A DNA stretch of 64,000 bases from Pedobacter jeongneungensis (GCF_000633455.1 NZ_AYMG01000017.1:62001-126000), one strand, 5' to 3'; positions 1 to 8,610 are shown, numbered from the stretch's first letter. Notes: generated by a model not told the origin, from the letters alone. A program made the numbers and translations.

Positions 1-38
1 ATTTTTTTCTTTTTTAGGAGTTATGTTGCCAAAAAAAC

Positions 39-173
39 ATGAAAAAACACCCGCTCTTAAAAAAACGAACAGCCTTTACATATGTTAAGGCTAAACACAA
101 TGGCAATTCACCATTTCCTACGGATCCGACAAATACCAATGCCACAATAACTATTTTTGGATACAGTAAATGA
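39..173 (+). CDS. Short peptide ORF, possible RiPP precursor
   Basis: This is a 44-residue ORF with an ATG at 39 and a TGA at 171-173. The N-terminal half is basic (begins MKKHPLLKKRTAF) and the C-terminal half is rich in Thr, Asn and Pro (TDPTNTNATITIF). An AGGAG lies about 18 bases upstream, and the in-frame stop before the ATG is at 15-17. A terminator-like hairpin follows at 177-198. A basic leader followed by a DPT/TNT-rich tail resembles lanthipeptide-type precursors of Bacteroidota in general character only; no processing site is evident. It sits beside a RiPP operon but is separated from it by the response-regulator gene. It could be a chance ORF. Confidence 0.35.
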   Translation: MKKHPLLKKRTAFTYVKAKHNGNSPFPTDPTNTNATITIFGYSK

Positions 174-176
174 GAT

Positions 177-198
177 AAGCCCCGGTTATTTGGGGCTT
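177..198. terminator. Bidirectional hairpin, probable terminator
   Basis: AAGCCCC at 177-183 pairs perfectly with GGGGCTT at 192-198, leaving an 8-base loop. The hairpin overlaps the last codons of the response regulator (minus) and follows the short plus-strand ORF. There is no strong U tract on either side. Confidence 0.5.
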
Positions 199-920
199 AG
201 TAGTTTATTAGCTATAAGCGCCATGAATTTTTTTTTATAGTTCTCACTAATGGGCGCTTTCCATTTTTGTTCCATATATACTGTATTCCCATCAACATGA
301 ACAATTTTTTCCATATTAATAATGTTCGATTGATGTATCCTGATAAAACGCCTGTCGGTTGATAAACGCTCCTCTATATTTTTAAGCGTTTCGGTTGTTC
401 GGTACCTCGCTGCATGAGTTTCTATCATGATATAATGTTCCTGAACATAGATAATGATGATTTCTGAAGGATTAATGGCAATAAATTTTCCCTTGGTTTC
501 TCCTTTTATAAAAATTTTCTCATTGGGTAATGGTTGCGGCTGGCTTTTATTAACACTAAGGTTCAATATTCTGTTGGTGCACACTATAAATTTTGCCGGC
601 TCTATGGGCTTAAGTAAATAATCTGCCGCGTGTACACCAAAAGCTTCGAGTGCAAACTGTGGGTAGGCTGTGGTAAAAATAATATGCGAAACTTTTGTCG
701 ACAGCTTACTGGCCAAGTCAATTCCAGACAGCTGGGGCATATCAATATCTACAAAGAGAATGTCGATCTGTTCATGTTCTTGGATCTCAGCAAGTGCAGT
801 AAGAGGATTGGTGTAAGTTTTATATAGCGTTAAATAGTCAAGTGTGTCGATCTGTTCGGAGAGTAGCTTTATGGCGAAGGGCTCATCATCAATGATAACG
901 CATTTCAATGTGGGATGCAT
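186..920 (-). CDS. LytTR-family response regulator
   Basis: This 244-residue protein is a two-component response regulator. The receiver domain (about residues 6-122) has the acidic pair D11-D12, the phospho-acceptor D58 in the VDIDMP context, T83/T84 and the conserved K104 in LLKP. A LytTR DNA-binding domain follows (about 138-240). This is the standard LytR/AlgR architecture, acting in the cytosol on promoters. No cognate histidine kinase is visible; it may lie left of the window, downstream on this strand. The gene starts at ATG 918-920 and diverges from the RiPP operon across a 364-bp gap, so regulation of that operon is possible but unproven. Confidence 0.93.
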   Translation of the reverse strand: MHPTLKCVIIDDEPFAIKLLSEQIDTLDYLTLYKTYTNPLTALAEIQEHEQIDILFVDIDMPQLSGIDLASKLSTKVSHIIFTTAYPQFALEAFGVHAADYLLKPIEPAKFIVCTNRILNLSVNKSQPQPLPNEKIFIKGETKGKFIAINPSEIIIIYVQEHYIMIETHAARYRTTETLKNIEERLSTDRRFIRIHQSNIINMEKIVHVDGNTVYMEQKWKAPISENYKKKFMALIANKLLSPK

Positions 921-1284
921 AAGTTAGTTTAGGGAATATAAATATCGTAAAAAAAATGTTGTTTTTGAAAGATTTGTACTACACAACAAGGAGTTTTAAA
1001 TGTCGGTAGGTTATTATAATCTGATTAATAGTTTTAGTTGATGGAAAGACAATCCGCCTAAAGAGCAAAGCAATTGGCTGTTTAAAACGAAAAATTTATT
1101 GTATAACACTTCTTTTAATAATTTCAGCTCAGCTAGTACGAAAAGTCGACTATCCATTTTGTCTAGCTGGAGAGTGATTACGGTTGCAAACGCAGTCACT
1201 AAAAACATGCACCAGGTTTTAAAAGGGTGTAGCCTAAGCAATCCGGCTCGAAAGGATTGTACAATCTTGATATTAATTTTCTTT
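921..1284. other. Intergenic region between regulator and RiPP operon
   Basis: These 364 bases separate two divergent genes and must contain both promoters. I found no exact TAnnTTTG box on either strand. Open frames here read as non-coding; in particular the frame running into the precursor peptide from 1099 has no leader-like features before residue 63. Confidence 0.5.
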
Positions 1285-1506
1285 ATGAAAAAGCCAAACC
1301 ACGAAATCGAAAAATTTGATTTGGACCAGACCAGTCCACTAAACAGAGAACAAATGAAAAACATCCTTGGCGGATTAGCCGACGACGGTGATGAAGGCGA
1401 TGGTGGCGATGATGATACTGATGATAGTTTAGAATCAGATACTTCAGCTACAGAGCTATCGGTTACTTATGTTAGAAAAACTAAAAAGAACAGAGTTGAC
1501 CACTAG
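1285..1506 (+). CDS. Double-glycine leader RiPP precursor peptide
   Basis: This 73-residue peptide starts at ATG 1285. Residues 1-30 form a leader ending in REQMKNILGG, the double-glycine site expected for the C39 peptidase of the exporter encoded downstream. The 43-residue core starts with a dense acidic run (12 Asp/Glu between residues 33 and 52) and continues with Thr/Ser and then a basic Lys/Arg tail; it has no Cys. Carboxylates plus Ser/Thr/Lys partners are what an ATP-grasp ligase would need to form ester or amide crosslinks, as in graspetides. The frame is open further upstream (to 1099), but that extension lacks leader character. A hairpin after the stop may set precursor-to-enzyme stoichiometry. 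Confidence 0.85.
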   Translation: MKKPNHEIEKFDLDQTSPLNREQMKNILGGLADDGDEGDGGDDDTDDSLESDTSATELSVTYVRKTKKNRVDH

Positions 1507-1525
1507 TTTTTAATAAATTTAAATA

Positions 1526-1551
1526 GGGGCAGAGCAAGTTAGTTCTGTCCC
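1526..1551 (+). terminator. Hairpin between precursor and maturation genes (attenuator)
   Basis: GGGGCAGA (1526-1533) can pair with TCTGTCCC (1544-1551), giving 8 pairs including one G-U and a 10-base loop. It lies 19 bases after the precursor stop and 15 before the next ATG. It has no long U tract, so partial termination or mRNA protection is more likely than a full stop. Confidence 0.5.
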
Positions 1552-1566
1552 TTGTGATATTACCTT

Positions 1567-2775
1567 ATGAAGATTTTTACCCTGATCCTATTTGTTTTTG
1601 CCGTTCCTGTTGTGATGAGGGCGCAAACTAATCCTTTTGAGCTGGGAGCAGAGTTGGTAGCACACAACAACTATTTAAAGGCAATAGATACCATTTATAA
1701 AATGAAATCGGCGCAATCTAAAAAAGATGGCTCCGGAAGGAAGAAACCTACGGTGTACGACCAGGCCCTTAGCTTTTTTTCTTCTGCCATTGGCGAAGAT
1801 TATCCATTAAACTGGGCAAGCCGTAAAAAACAGGATAGTGTGGTATCTCCAGTTACTTTTTTACCTGCTTACAAATATCTTTCTAAAGCAGCGGATAATC
1901 ATCAGGTAATTATGATCAATGAAGATCACAATACCCCAAAGAACCGGATTTTTACTGCCAATGTATTGGACGACTTATATAAAAAAGGATTTCGGTACCT
2001 CTGCCTTGAAGGACTTGATGAAGACTCGCTCGTTAACCAACGGGGATATGCAGACTACGAAACGGGATTTTATTTTTCTGAACCAAATATGGCAAACCTG
2101 CTTAGAAAGGCAAAAAGTATAGGCTTTAAACTTATTTCTTACGAATATGAGGATGATAGGGAATACACCAATGAAAACTATGGGCAGAATGTTAGGGAGT
2201 TTAACCAGGCAAAAAAAATAAGTGAAATCCTTAGTAGTGATCCTAAAGCAAAAATATTGGTTCATACAGGGCCTGGGCACATATGGGAGCAGGGTGGTAA
2301 CGTAATTTTTATGGCAGAATATTTTCGCATGATTACCGGGATTGATCCGTTTACCATTAACCAGGAAGTGAACTCTGTAGGGGAGTTTACAGCTCAGATG
2401 TCTGGTCTTAACAAAGGGATGCCCTATGTTGTGGTTGATGCTAAAGGAAAACCAATAAACTCTGCGTACGATCACAAAGGAGATTACGATCTGCTTGTGT
2501 GCTGGTCGCCAAGTGAAGTGAATTTTGGAAGATTAAATGCCATCCTGCATAAAAAAGGAACTACGCTTTATAATTTTAGTCTTCTTCCATTATATCAGGG
2601 CAAGTTATTACAGATTTTAGGGCCATCCTCTTGGGGTCCGGTACCGGTAGATCAGTTTCGCATCCATTCTGGAGTAACCCAGTGGCAAACGGCCCTTGAA
2701 AAGGGCAATTACAGTATGCGCATCATTAATGAAAATGCAAAAATAGTGTGGACCCAAACAATAACGGTAAAATGA
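1567..2775 (+). CDS. Secreted ChaN/EreA/Tiki-like protein in RiPP operon
   Basis: This 402-residue protein starts with a signal peptide (MKIFTLILFVFAVPVVMRAQ, likely cut after AQ). The central part carries the pattern of the ChaN/erythromycin-esterase/Tiki-TraB superfamily: NEDH near residue 119, LEGL, an acidic YEYEDD stretch, NVREFNQA, and a closing HTGPGH motif. These are the family's usual metal- or haem-site residues, with NEDH in place of the common GExH. A C-terminal domain of about 120 residues follows. The stop codon overlaps the gwsG ATG (ATGA), implying translational coupling. It might act on the mature peptide or on its target outside the cytosol, but its function is unknown. The family call is from motif pattern only. 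Confidence 0.6.
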   Translation: MKIFTLILFVFAVPVVMRAQTNPFELGAELVAHNNYLKAIDTIYKMKSAQSKKDGSGRKKPTVYDQALSFFSSAIGEDYPLNWASRKKQDSVVSPVTFLPAYKYLSKAADNHQVIMINEDHNTPKNRIFTANVLDDLYKKGFRYLCLEGLDEDSLVNQRGYADYETGFYFSEPNMANLLRKAKSIGFKLISYEYEDDREYTNENYGQNVREFNQAKKISEILSSDPKAKILVHTGPGHIWEQGGNVIFMAEYFRMITGIDPFTINQEVNSVGEFTAQMSGLNKGMPYVVVDAKGKPINSAYDHKGDYDLLVCWSPSEVNFGRLNAILHKKGTTLYNFSLLPLYQGKLLQILGPSSWGPVPVDQFRIHSGVTQWQTALEKGNYSMRIINENAKIVWTQTITVK

Positions 2776-3767
2776 TTCTGATTCTTAGTTCCCACGGTGA
2801 TGATTCAACCGATTACGTTATGGATTGGCTTGCTTACTACAAAGAGCCTGTTACCCGGATAAATGATTCCGATCTTACGGATCGAGCAGCATTAACTATT
2901 GAGTTAAGCAGATCGGGGGTTTCAATGCTTGTTAATAAAAACATACAGCTTATGGATGCTAAGGCAACCTGGTTTAGAAAGTTTGGTCTTTTTTTCGAGT
3001 CTAATATTTATAGCCCTTCTAAAAAGCTTTTTGAAGGTAAACTGCATTATTTCATGCATAACGAGCATGATGCACTGATGAACGCCATATATGCACCATT
3101 ATCACTCAAAACCAAATGGCTATGCAATCCTCTCATCGCCAATAACCTCTCTAAATTTCAACAGCTTGTAGCGGCCAGCAGGGCGGGATTGGATATTCCG
3201 GAGAGTAGGGTTACCAATAGGGCGGGCGCTGTAACCCAACAGGTAAAAAATACTTTTAAAAGATTTCTGCTTAAACCACTTGGCGAGTGTGAAGTAATTT
3301 TTCATAAAGCACTTGCTTACTATATCACACCACAATTACTGTCTCCTACACTTTTTTCGGAGCGGGTTAAAGCCAGATTCTTTCCGTCGCTTATTCAAGA
3401 ATACCTTGAAAAAGATGTCGAACTAAGGATTTTTTTTCTTGATGGTGTAAGTTATGCCATGTCGATATTCAGTCAGCTTGATGAACAGACTAAGGTAGAT
3501 TACCGTAACTATAACCACAAAAAACCTAATCGCTGGGTACCTTTTAAACTTCCGTTAGCGATCTCAGATTCGATAAAAATAATGATGGAGAGCCTGCAAC
3601 TTAATACCGGTTCTGTGGATATGATCAAAACCAAAGATGGCAGGTATGTATTTCTCGAAGTTAATCCGAAAGGACAGTTTGATATGGTTTCAAAACCCTG
3701 TAATTATTATTTAGAAGAAAAAATAGCACTATCCCTTATAAAAAAGAAAAACGAAAATGTTCAATAA
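2772..3767 (+). CDS. gwsG: ATP-grasp peptide maturase, grasp-with-spasm type
   Basis: This 331-residue ligase starts MILILSSHGDD. ATG 2772 overlaps the previous stop as ATGA; a GTG eight codons upstream is less likely. The N-terminal region matches GwsG-like maturases (DDSTDYVMDWLAYY, then RIND). ATP-grasp elements follow: KPLGECE, the hinge-like SLIQEYLEKDVELRIFF, and the metal-binding EVNPKGQ near the C-terminus. Members of this group activate Asp/Glu side-chain carboxylates with ATP to crosslink them to Ser/Thr/Lys in the precursor. The Asp-rich precursor core encoded upstream fits. It acts in the cytosol before export, probably with the SPASM protein encoded downstream. Confidence 0.85.
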   Translation: MILILSSHGDDSTDYVMDWLAYYKEPVTRINDSDLTDRAALTIELSRSGVSMLVNKNIQLMDAKATWFRKFGLFFESNIYSPSKKLFEGKLHYFMHNEHDALMNAIYAPLSLKTKWLCNPLIANNLSKFQQLVAASRAGLDIPESRVTNRAGAVTQQVKNTFKRFLLKPLGECEVIFHKALAYYITPQLLSPTLFSERVKARFFPSLIQEYLEKDVELRIFFLDGVSYAMSIFSQLDEQTKVDYRNYNHKKPNRWVPFKLPLAISDSIKIMMESLQLNTGSVDMIKTKDGRYVFLEVNPKGQFDMVSKPCNYYLEEKIALSLIKKKNENVQ

Positions 3768-3951
3768 ACTATCTGCTAAACTTAGTGCTATGCTTCCCTT
3801 AAATGTACTGCTTTCTAAAGGGAAGAAGGAAAAAAAAGAATACGATTCTTATCCTAACCGTTATAACAGTTCATTCTATAACAATGAGGATAGTTTGGTA
3901 AAGTCGAGTCCAAAATACATTTCTCTTTGTATCCAGCATGATAAAAGATAA
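3757..3951 (+). CDS. Small unknown protein between gwsG and gwsS
   Basis: This 64-residue ORF overlaps gwsG by 11 bases at its start and gwsS by 14 at its end. That close packing suggests it is translated. It has a hydrophobic segment (LSAMLPLNVLL), a Lys-rich stretch, then a Tyr/Asn/Ser-rich region and one Cys near the C-terminus. There is no double-glycine site and no recognised domain. It could be a small accessory or leader-binding protein, or a second unusual substrate. Confidence 0.6.
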   Translation: MFNKLSAKLSAMLPLNVLLSKGKKEKKEYDSYPNRYNSSFYNNEDSLVKSSPKYISLCIQHDKR

Positions 3952-4990
3952 TGTTTATATCAAACTTTTTGCTTGTTGTATTTTGGTTAAGGGCGCCAAA
4001 AGGGCAACTATAGTAGATATTCAGCGGCACGATTATATGTTTGTGCCTCTTGGCATATCGGAGATACTCGAAGAAGGAAAATCACGGCCAATTGAAGAAG
4101 TGCTTCAAGGCTATAATGCTGCAGATGTAGCCAATATTACCAAATATCTCGATCATCTTATTACCCGGGAGTATGCATTTCGTACCACCGAACCTGAACT
4201 ATATCCTAGGTTATCTTTAGAATGGAAAAACTCAAGCCTTATATCTAACGCCATAATCGATTTTGACTATCATTCCGATTATCCTGTAGAGCCAATAATC
4301 GATCAACTTGAAAAATTGGGCTGCGAAACCGTTCAGGTGAGGTATTTTGATGCTGCATGCATTTTATGGGTTAGCCAGCTATTATCGACTTTTGCAAGGG
4401 GAATGGGAAAAATCCGCAATATTCAGCTCGTTTTAGGTTATTCGCGAGAAATGGACAAAAGCTCCCTGATCAGGCTAATGCAAAAACATGAGCGGTTAAC
4501 CGAAATTATTATACATAGTGCGCCTGAAGAAAGCCTGTTAATCCATCAAAAGAGATATCCACTGCGATTTATTAAACAGGAAATAAAAGATGAATCACAT
4601 TGTGGTTTTGTAAGTCCGAAATATTTCAGGATAAATGCTCCTTTTTTTATTGAATCGCAGCATTTCAATAGCTGCCTAAATGCAAAAGTTTCAGTTGATA
4701 AAAATGGAATGATCAAAAATTGCCCTGCTATGGATAGTACTTATGGCCATGTAAATGATCTTTCTATTGATGATGTGGTAATAAGACAAGATTATTTGGA
4801 TTGGGGAAACATTTCCAAGGATCAGGTTGAAGGATGCAGCGACTGCGAATTTAGGTACATCTGTTCCGATTGCAGGGTATTTACTAAAACAGGCGGACGT
4901 TATGCAAAACCTGCGTCTTGTACTTATAATCCATACACCATGAGCTGGGAGCAAGAGCCGGTTATCAAAGAAAAACAAGGCGCATTTTGA
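3938..4990 (+). CDS. gwsS: SPASM-domain peptide maturase lacking radical-SAM triad
   Basis: This 350-residue protein has a C-terminal SPASM-type cysteine set: C246, C262, C300, C303, C309, C312 and C328, with CxxC-x5-CxxC spacing. No CxxxCxxC radical-SAM motif is present; the N-terminal C13-C14 pair does not fit. This is the expected composition of the GwsS partner of GwsG: an iron-sulfur-binding protein that probably helps present the precursor or complete the modification without radical chemistry. It is translationally linked to the upstream small ORF (14-bp overlap) and to the ABC exporter (TTGA overlap). Confidence 0.85.
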   Translation: MIKDNVYIKLFACCILVKGAKRATIVDIQRHDYMFVPLGISEILEEGKSRPIEEVLQGYNAADVANITKYLDHLITREYAFRTTEPELYPRLSLEWKNSSLISNAIIDFDYHSDYPVEPIIDQLEKLGCETVQVRYFDAACILWVSQLLSTFARGMGKIRNIQLVLGYSREMDKSSLIRLMQKHERLTEIIIHSAPEESLLIHQKRYPLRFIKQEIKDESHCGFVSPKYFRINAPFFIESQHFNSCLNAKVSVDKNGMIKNCPAMDSTYGHVNDLSIDDVVIRQDYLDWGNISKDQVEGCSDCEFRYICSDCRVFTKTGGRYAKPASCTYNPYTMSWEQEPVIKEKQGAF

Positions 4991-7173
4991 AAAAATTCCA
5001 AACATATCGGCAATTGGATAAAATGGACTGTGGCCCTACTTGTCTTCGTATGGTGGCAAGGCACTATGGAAGAAATATAAGCCTGCAGCGGTTAAGGAAA
5101 ATAAGTGGAATAAATAGAGAAGGCGTTTCGCTTCTGGGAATTAGCGATGCAGCCGAAAAAATTGGGTTTAGGTCTATTGGCGTACAGGTTTCAAGTTCAT
5201 CGCTCCGCAGTATCGATTTACCGGTTATCTTGCATTGGAACAAAAAGCATTTCGTGGTTCTTTATAAAATAAAGGGAAAACACTTTTACATTGCAGACCC
5301 TTCGCGTGGCAGTATGCGGCTTGACAGTGCCAGCTTTACCGAAAACTGGATTTCTTCAGCCGAAAATGAAAAACATAAGGGAATAGCCTTGATGCTTGCT
5401 CCAACTCCCGATTTTTTTGTCGATGATGAGGAAGAAATCAAAGGAATGGATTTTAGTTATCTTGCAGGATATCTAACCCGTTATAAAAAGCTAATCCTTC
5501 AGCTTTTTTTAGGTCTTGGTATCGGCAGTTTAATGCAGCTGATTTTGCCATTCCTCACACAATCAGTTGTTGATGTTGGAATAAATACACGCAATATCAG
5601 CTTTGTGTATGTTGTACTCATAGCACAATCAATGTTGCTTTTAGGGAGAATGGGGGTCGATTTTATCCGGTCATGGATATTATTGCACATTAGTACACGG
5701 GTTAACATATCCATTTTAACTGATTTTCTTGTTAAACTGATGAAACTGCCCATGGCGTTTTTCGATACCAAAATGACTGGGGATATTATGCAGCGGATGA
5801 ACGACCAACATCGTATAGAATCCTTTTTAACAGGCCCTACGCTAAATATACTTTTCTCATTCTTCAATCTGTTTATTTTTGGCATCGTGCTCTCCTTTTA
5901 TAATGCAGGCATACTGGCGATCTTTTTAGTCAGCACTGTATTGTATGGCCTTTGGATTATATTTTTCTTAAGTAAGAGGCGTACGCTTGATTATAAACGG
6001 TTCGAAATTTCTTCGAAAAACCAGAGTGCAGTTGTGCAGCTTATTGCCGGAATGCAGGAAATAAAGCTCAACAACTGTGAAAAACAAAAAAGATGGGAAT
6101 GGGAACGTATTCAAGCCAGGCTTTTCCAGTTTAATGTTAAGAGTTTGGCATTAGGGCAATATCAAATGGCAGGCTCATTCTTTATCAATGAGGGAAAAAA
6201 CATCCTGATTACTTTTTTAGTTGCCAAATCGGTTATTAATGGCCAGCTTACCCTTGGTGCGATGATGGCTGTTCAATATATTATCGGTCAGCTAAATAGT
6301 CCTATAGAACAGCTGATTACCTTTGTTCAGCAATTTCAGGACGCGAAGATATCTCTTGAGCGGTTAAACGAAATTAGGGTAATGAAAGATGAAGAGCCTG
6401 TAGAACAGCAATTTTTACATGAACTTCCTGTTAACCGCGGAATTAAGTTTGATAATATTTCATTTACCTATCCCGGCGCGGGGAACGAACCCATATTAAC
6501 TGATCTTAATATTGATATTCCGGAAGGTAAAACAACCGCAATTGTGGGGATGAGTGGAAGTGGTAAAACAACGATACTAAAATTACTCTTAAGGTTTTAC
6601 GAACCCGATAAAGGAGAAATTAAAGTGGGTAATAACGCACTATCGCAGATTAGTTTCGGTTATTGGAGAGGGCATTGCGGTGTCGTAATGCAGGATGGGT
6701 TTATTTTTTCAGACAGTATTGCCAGAAACATTGCTGTAGGAGACGAGTACCCAGATGTTGCAAAACTAAGGCATGCAATAAACATTGCCAACATTGGAGG
6801 CTTTATTGATAGTCTTGCTATGGGAGTAGAAACCAAGATCGGTGCAGAAGGAAATGGGATAAGCCAGGGGCAACGGCAACGCATACTTATTGCGCGGGCC
6901 GTTTATAAGAATCCTGATTATCTGTTTTTTGATGAGGCAACCAATGCATTAGATGCAAATAATGAAAGGGTGATTATGGAAAATATGGAATCATTCTTTC
7001 GCGGACGTACCGTAATTGTAGTGGCCCATAGGCTGAGCACGGTACGCAACGCCGATAATATAATTGTAATGGAAAAAGGCAATATAATTGAACAGGGAAG
7101 CCATGAAGAACTTAGTGCAAGGAGAGGTGCCTATTATAAACTGGTTAAGAACCAGCTTGAAATGGGGAGTTAG
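4987..7173 (+). CDS. C39-peptidase ABC exporter for double-glycine peptides
   Basis: This 728-residue exporter combines a C39 peptidase (1 to about 130), a membrane domain (about 155-440) and a nucleotide-binding domain (about 475-725). The peptidase has Q9, catalytic C15 in DCGPTC, a His in HWNKKHFVVL and Asp in ADPSRG. The ATPase has Walker A GMSGSGKTT, signature ISQGQRQR (a variant of LSGGQ), Walker B YLFFDEAT and the switch His in AHRLS. The start is TTG at 4987, overlapping the gwsS stop; the first ATG (5023) would remove Q9, so TTG must be used. It should cut the precursor after GG and export the core across the inner membrane. Confidence 0.94.
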   Translation: MKKFQTYRQLDKMDCGPTCLRMVARHYGRNISLQRLRKISGINREGVSLLGISDAAEKIGFRSIGVQVSSSSLRSIDLPVILHWNKKHFVVLYKIKGKHFYIADPSRGSMRLDSASFTENWISSAENEKHKGIALMLAPTPDFFVDDEEEIKGMDFSYLAGYLTRYKKLILQLFLGLGIGSLMQLILPFLTQSVVDVGINTRNISFVYVVLIAQSMLLLGRMGVDFIRSWILLHISTRVNISILTDFLVKLMKLPMAFFDTKMTGDIMQRMNDQHRIESFLTGPTLNILFSFFNLFIFGIVLSFYNAGILAIFLVSTVLYGLWIIFFLSKRRTLDYKRFEISSKNQSAVVQLIAGMQEIKLNNCEKQKRWEWERIQARLFQFNVKSLALGQYQMAGSFFINEGKNILITFLVAKSVINGQLTLGAMMAVQYIIGQLNSPIEQLITFVQQFQDAKISLERLNEIRVMKDEEPVEQQFLHELPVNRGIKFDNISFTYPGAGNEPILTDLNIDIPEGKTTAIVGMSGSGKTTILKLLLRFYEPDKGEIKVGNNALSQISFGYWRGHCGVVMQDGFIFSDSIARNIAVGDEYPDVAKLRHAINIANIGGFIDSLAMGVETKIGAEGNGISQGQRQRILIARAVYKNPDYLFFDEATNALDANNERVIMENMESFFRGRTVIVVAHRLSTVRNADNIIVMEKGNIIEQGSHEELSARRGAYYKLVKNQLEMGS

Positions 7174-7183
7174 AGCAGACAAT

Positions 7184-8476
7184 ATGCCAAATAACAAAAT
7201 CGACATTGAAGATGAAGACAATAGTGAAGAAATTCAGGACATCTTAACCGCTGTGCCAAACTGGTTATTACGTTTTGGCATTACCATTGCTTTTTTTTTA
7301 ATGGTGGGAATTATTCTGATGTCGCACCTGATCAGTTATCCTGAAACTGTTAGAACAGGTATAACGGTAAATATGCTAAATGCACCTAAAGCCGTACTAA
7401 GTAGGCAAACGGGGAAAATTAGCCAAATTATAGTAACTGAAGGTCAACAGGTAATTTCCGGGCAGGTACTAGCATTTCTTGAAAGTTCTGCCAAAGCCCC
7501 TGATATATTGTTGATTAATGAAAGGCTTCGGCTTTATAAAACAAAGCTTCTTAATAATAACAATGGAGATATAGAACTCCCAACAATGCTTAACCTTGGA
7601 GAGCTTCAGTCTGCCTATCAAAATTTCTATCAGCAATATTTACGCTATAAATCAACTCTAAAGGATGGTTATTACCTCAAGCAGATCGATTACCTCGATA
7701 AAGACCTTAAGCATCTGAGCGAACTGGAATCAAAAATTGCAGACCAAAAAAAGATCCAGTCCTTGGAATTCAAAAACCAGGAAATAGAGTACCAGGCTTA
7801 TCAGAAACTTTATAAGAATGGGGTAATATCAAGAAGTGAGTTTGCCTTTCAAGAGAACAAATATCTTTCTTCCCAATCCCCTTTAAATCAAAGTGAATCA
7901 TCTCTGTTAAGTAACAGGATTACTTATTCGTCAAAAGAGAGAGATTTAGCAACCCTTAAACAAACCATTTTTGATGAGAAACTCAAATTTATACAATCAC
8001 TAAATGAATGTATTACCCAAAGTGATAATTGGATTATGCAATTTGTGCTGCGCGCGCCTGTAAATGGAAAGATCAGCTTTTCGGGTATTGTGCAAGAAAA
8101 CCAAAATGTTGTGGCCAACCAGGAAGTTTTTCTGGTAAACCCTGGGAATGATTCTTTTTTTGGGGAAGTAAAAATTCCGCAGTACAATATGGGTAAGGTA
8201 CATGATGGCGAGCGTGTACTGATCAGGCTTAGAAGTTACCCTTATGAGCAATTTGGTATTTTACAGGGAAAGTTATCTTATATCTCTGATGTAGCTTATC
8301 GGGATAGTGTTTTTTTAGGAAAAGTAACATTTAAGGGCTTTGATTATAAGAAAAATACAGCCAGAATTAAACTGAAAAGTGGTATGCAGGGGGAAGCAGA
8401 AATTATTACTCAAGAGAGTACATTGTTACAGCGGTTTTTTAGGAATATTATTGGGATTTTCCGTAATAATGGCTAA
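7184..8476 (+). CDS. HlyD-family periplasmic adaptor
   Basis: This 430-residue membrane fusion protein starts at ATG 7184, 10 bp after the exporter gene. It has an acidic cytosolic N-terminus, one membrane helix (about residues 25-48), a lipoyl half (GQVLAFLESSAKAPD), a long coiled-coil hairpin (about 130-300) and the second lipoyl half plus beta-barrel (LRAPVNGKISF onwards). It would link the ABC exporter to an outer-membrane TolC-like channel. No channel gene is present here, so a housekeeping one is probably shared. It is the last gene of the RiPP operon. Confidence 0.9.
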   Translation: MPNNKIDIEDEDNSEEIQDILTAVPNWLLRFGITIAFFLMVGIILMSHLISYPETVRTGITVNMLNAPKAVLSRQTGKISQIIVTEGQQVISGQVLAFLESSAKAPDILLINERLRLYKTKLLNNNNGDIELPTMLNLGELQSAYQNFYQQYLRYKSTLKDGYYLKQIDYLDKDLKHLSELESKIADQKKIQSLEFKNQEIEYQAYQKLYKNGVISRSEFAFQENKYLSSQSPLNQSESSLLSNRITYSSKERDLATLKQTIFDEKLKFIQSLNECITQSDNWIMQFVLRAPVNGKISFSGIVQENQNVVANQEVFLVNPGNDSFFGEVKIPQYNMGKVHDGERVLIRLRSYPYEQFGILQGKLSYISDVAYRDSVFLGKVTFKGFDYKKNTARIKLKSGMQGEAEIITQESTLLQRFFRNIIGIFRNNG

Positions 8477-8610
8477 CGCTGTTGGTTTAGTCAAAATTAT
8501 AGGCTTATTGGGTAATGTTTATTGCCATTTTACTCATTTATTCCGTGAGCAATTATTTGACTATAATTGCAACGGCTAGCACCTAAGGTACGCCAAAATC
8601 TTTGAAAAAG

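Noticed and set aside
1099..1284. Upstream extension of the precursor peptide frame
   Set aside because: The added 62 residues show no leader features, and the ATG at 1285 gives a normal-length double-glycine leader.
1014..1364. Minus-strand frame across the precursor region
   Set aside because: It overlaps the precursor gene antisense, is rich in Phe/Leu without family motifs, and has no supporting start signal.
3938..4990. Calling gwsS a radical-SAM enzyme
   Set aside because: No CxxxCxxC motif is present; the Cys residues are all in a SPASM-like C-terminal set apart from scattered ones at 13, 14, 129, 141 and 222.
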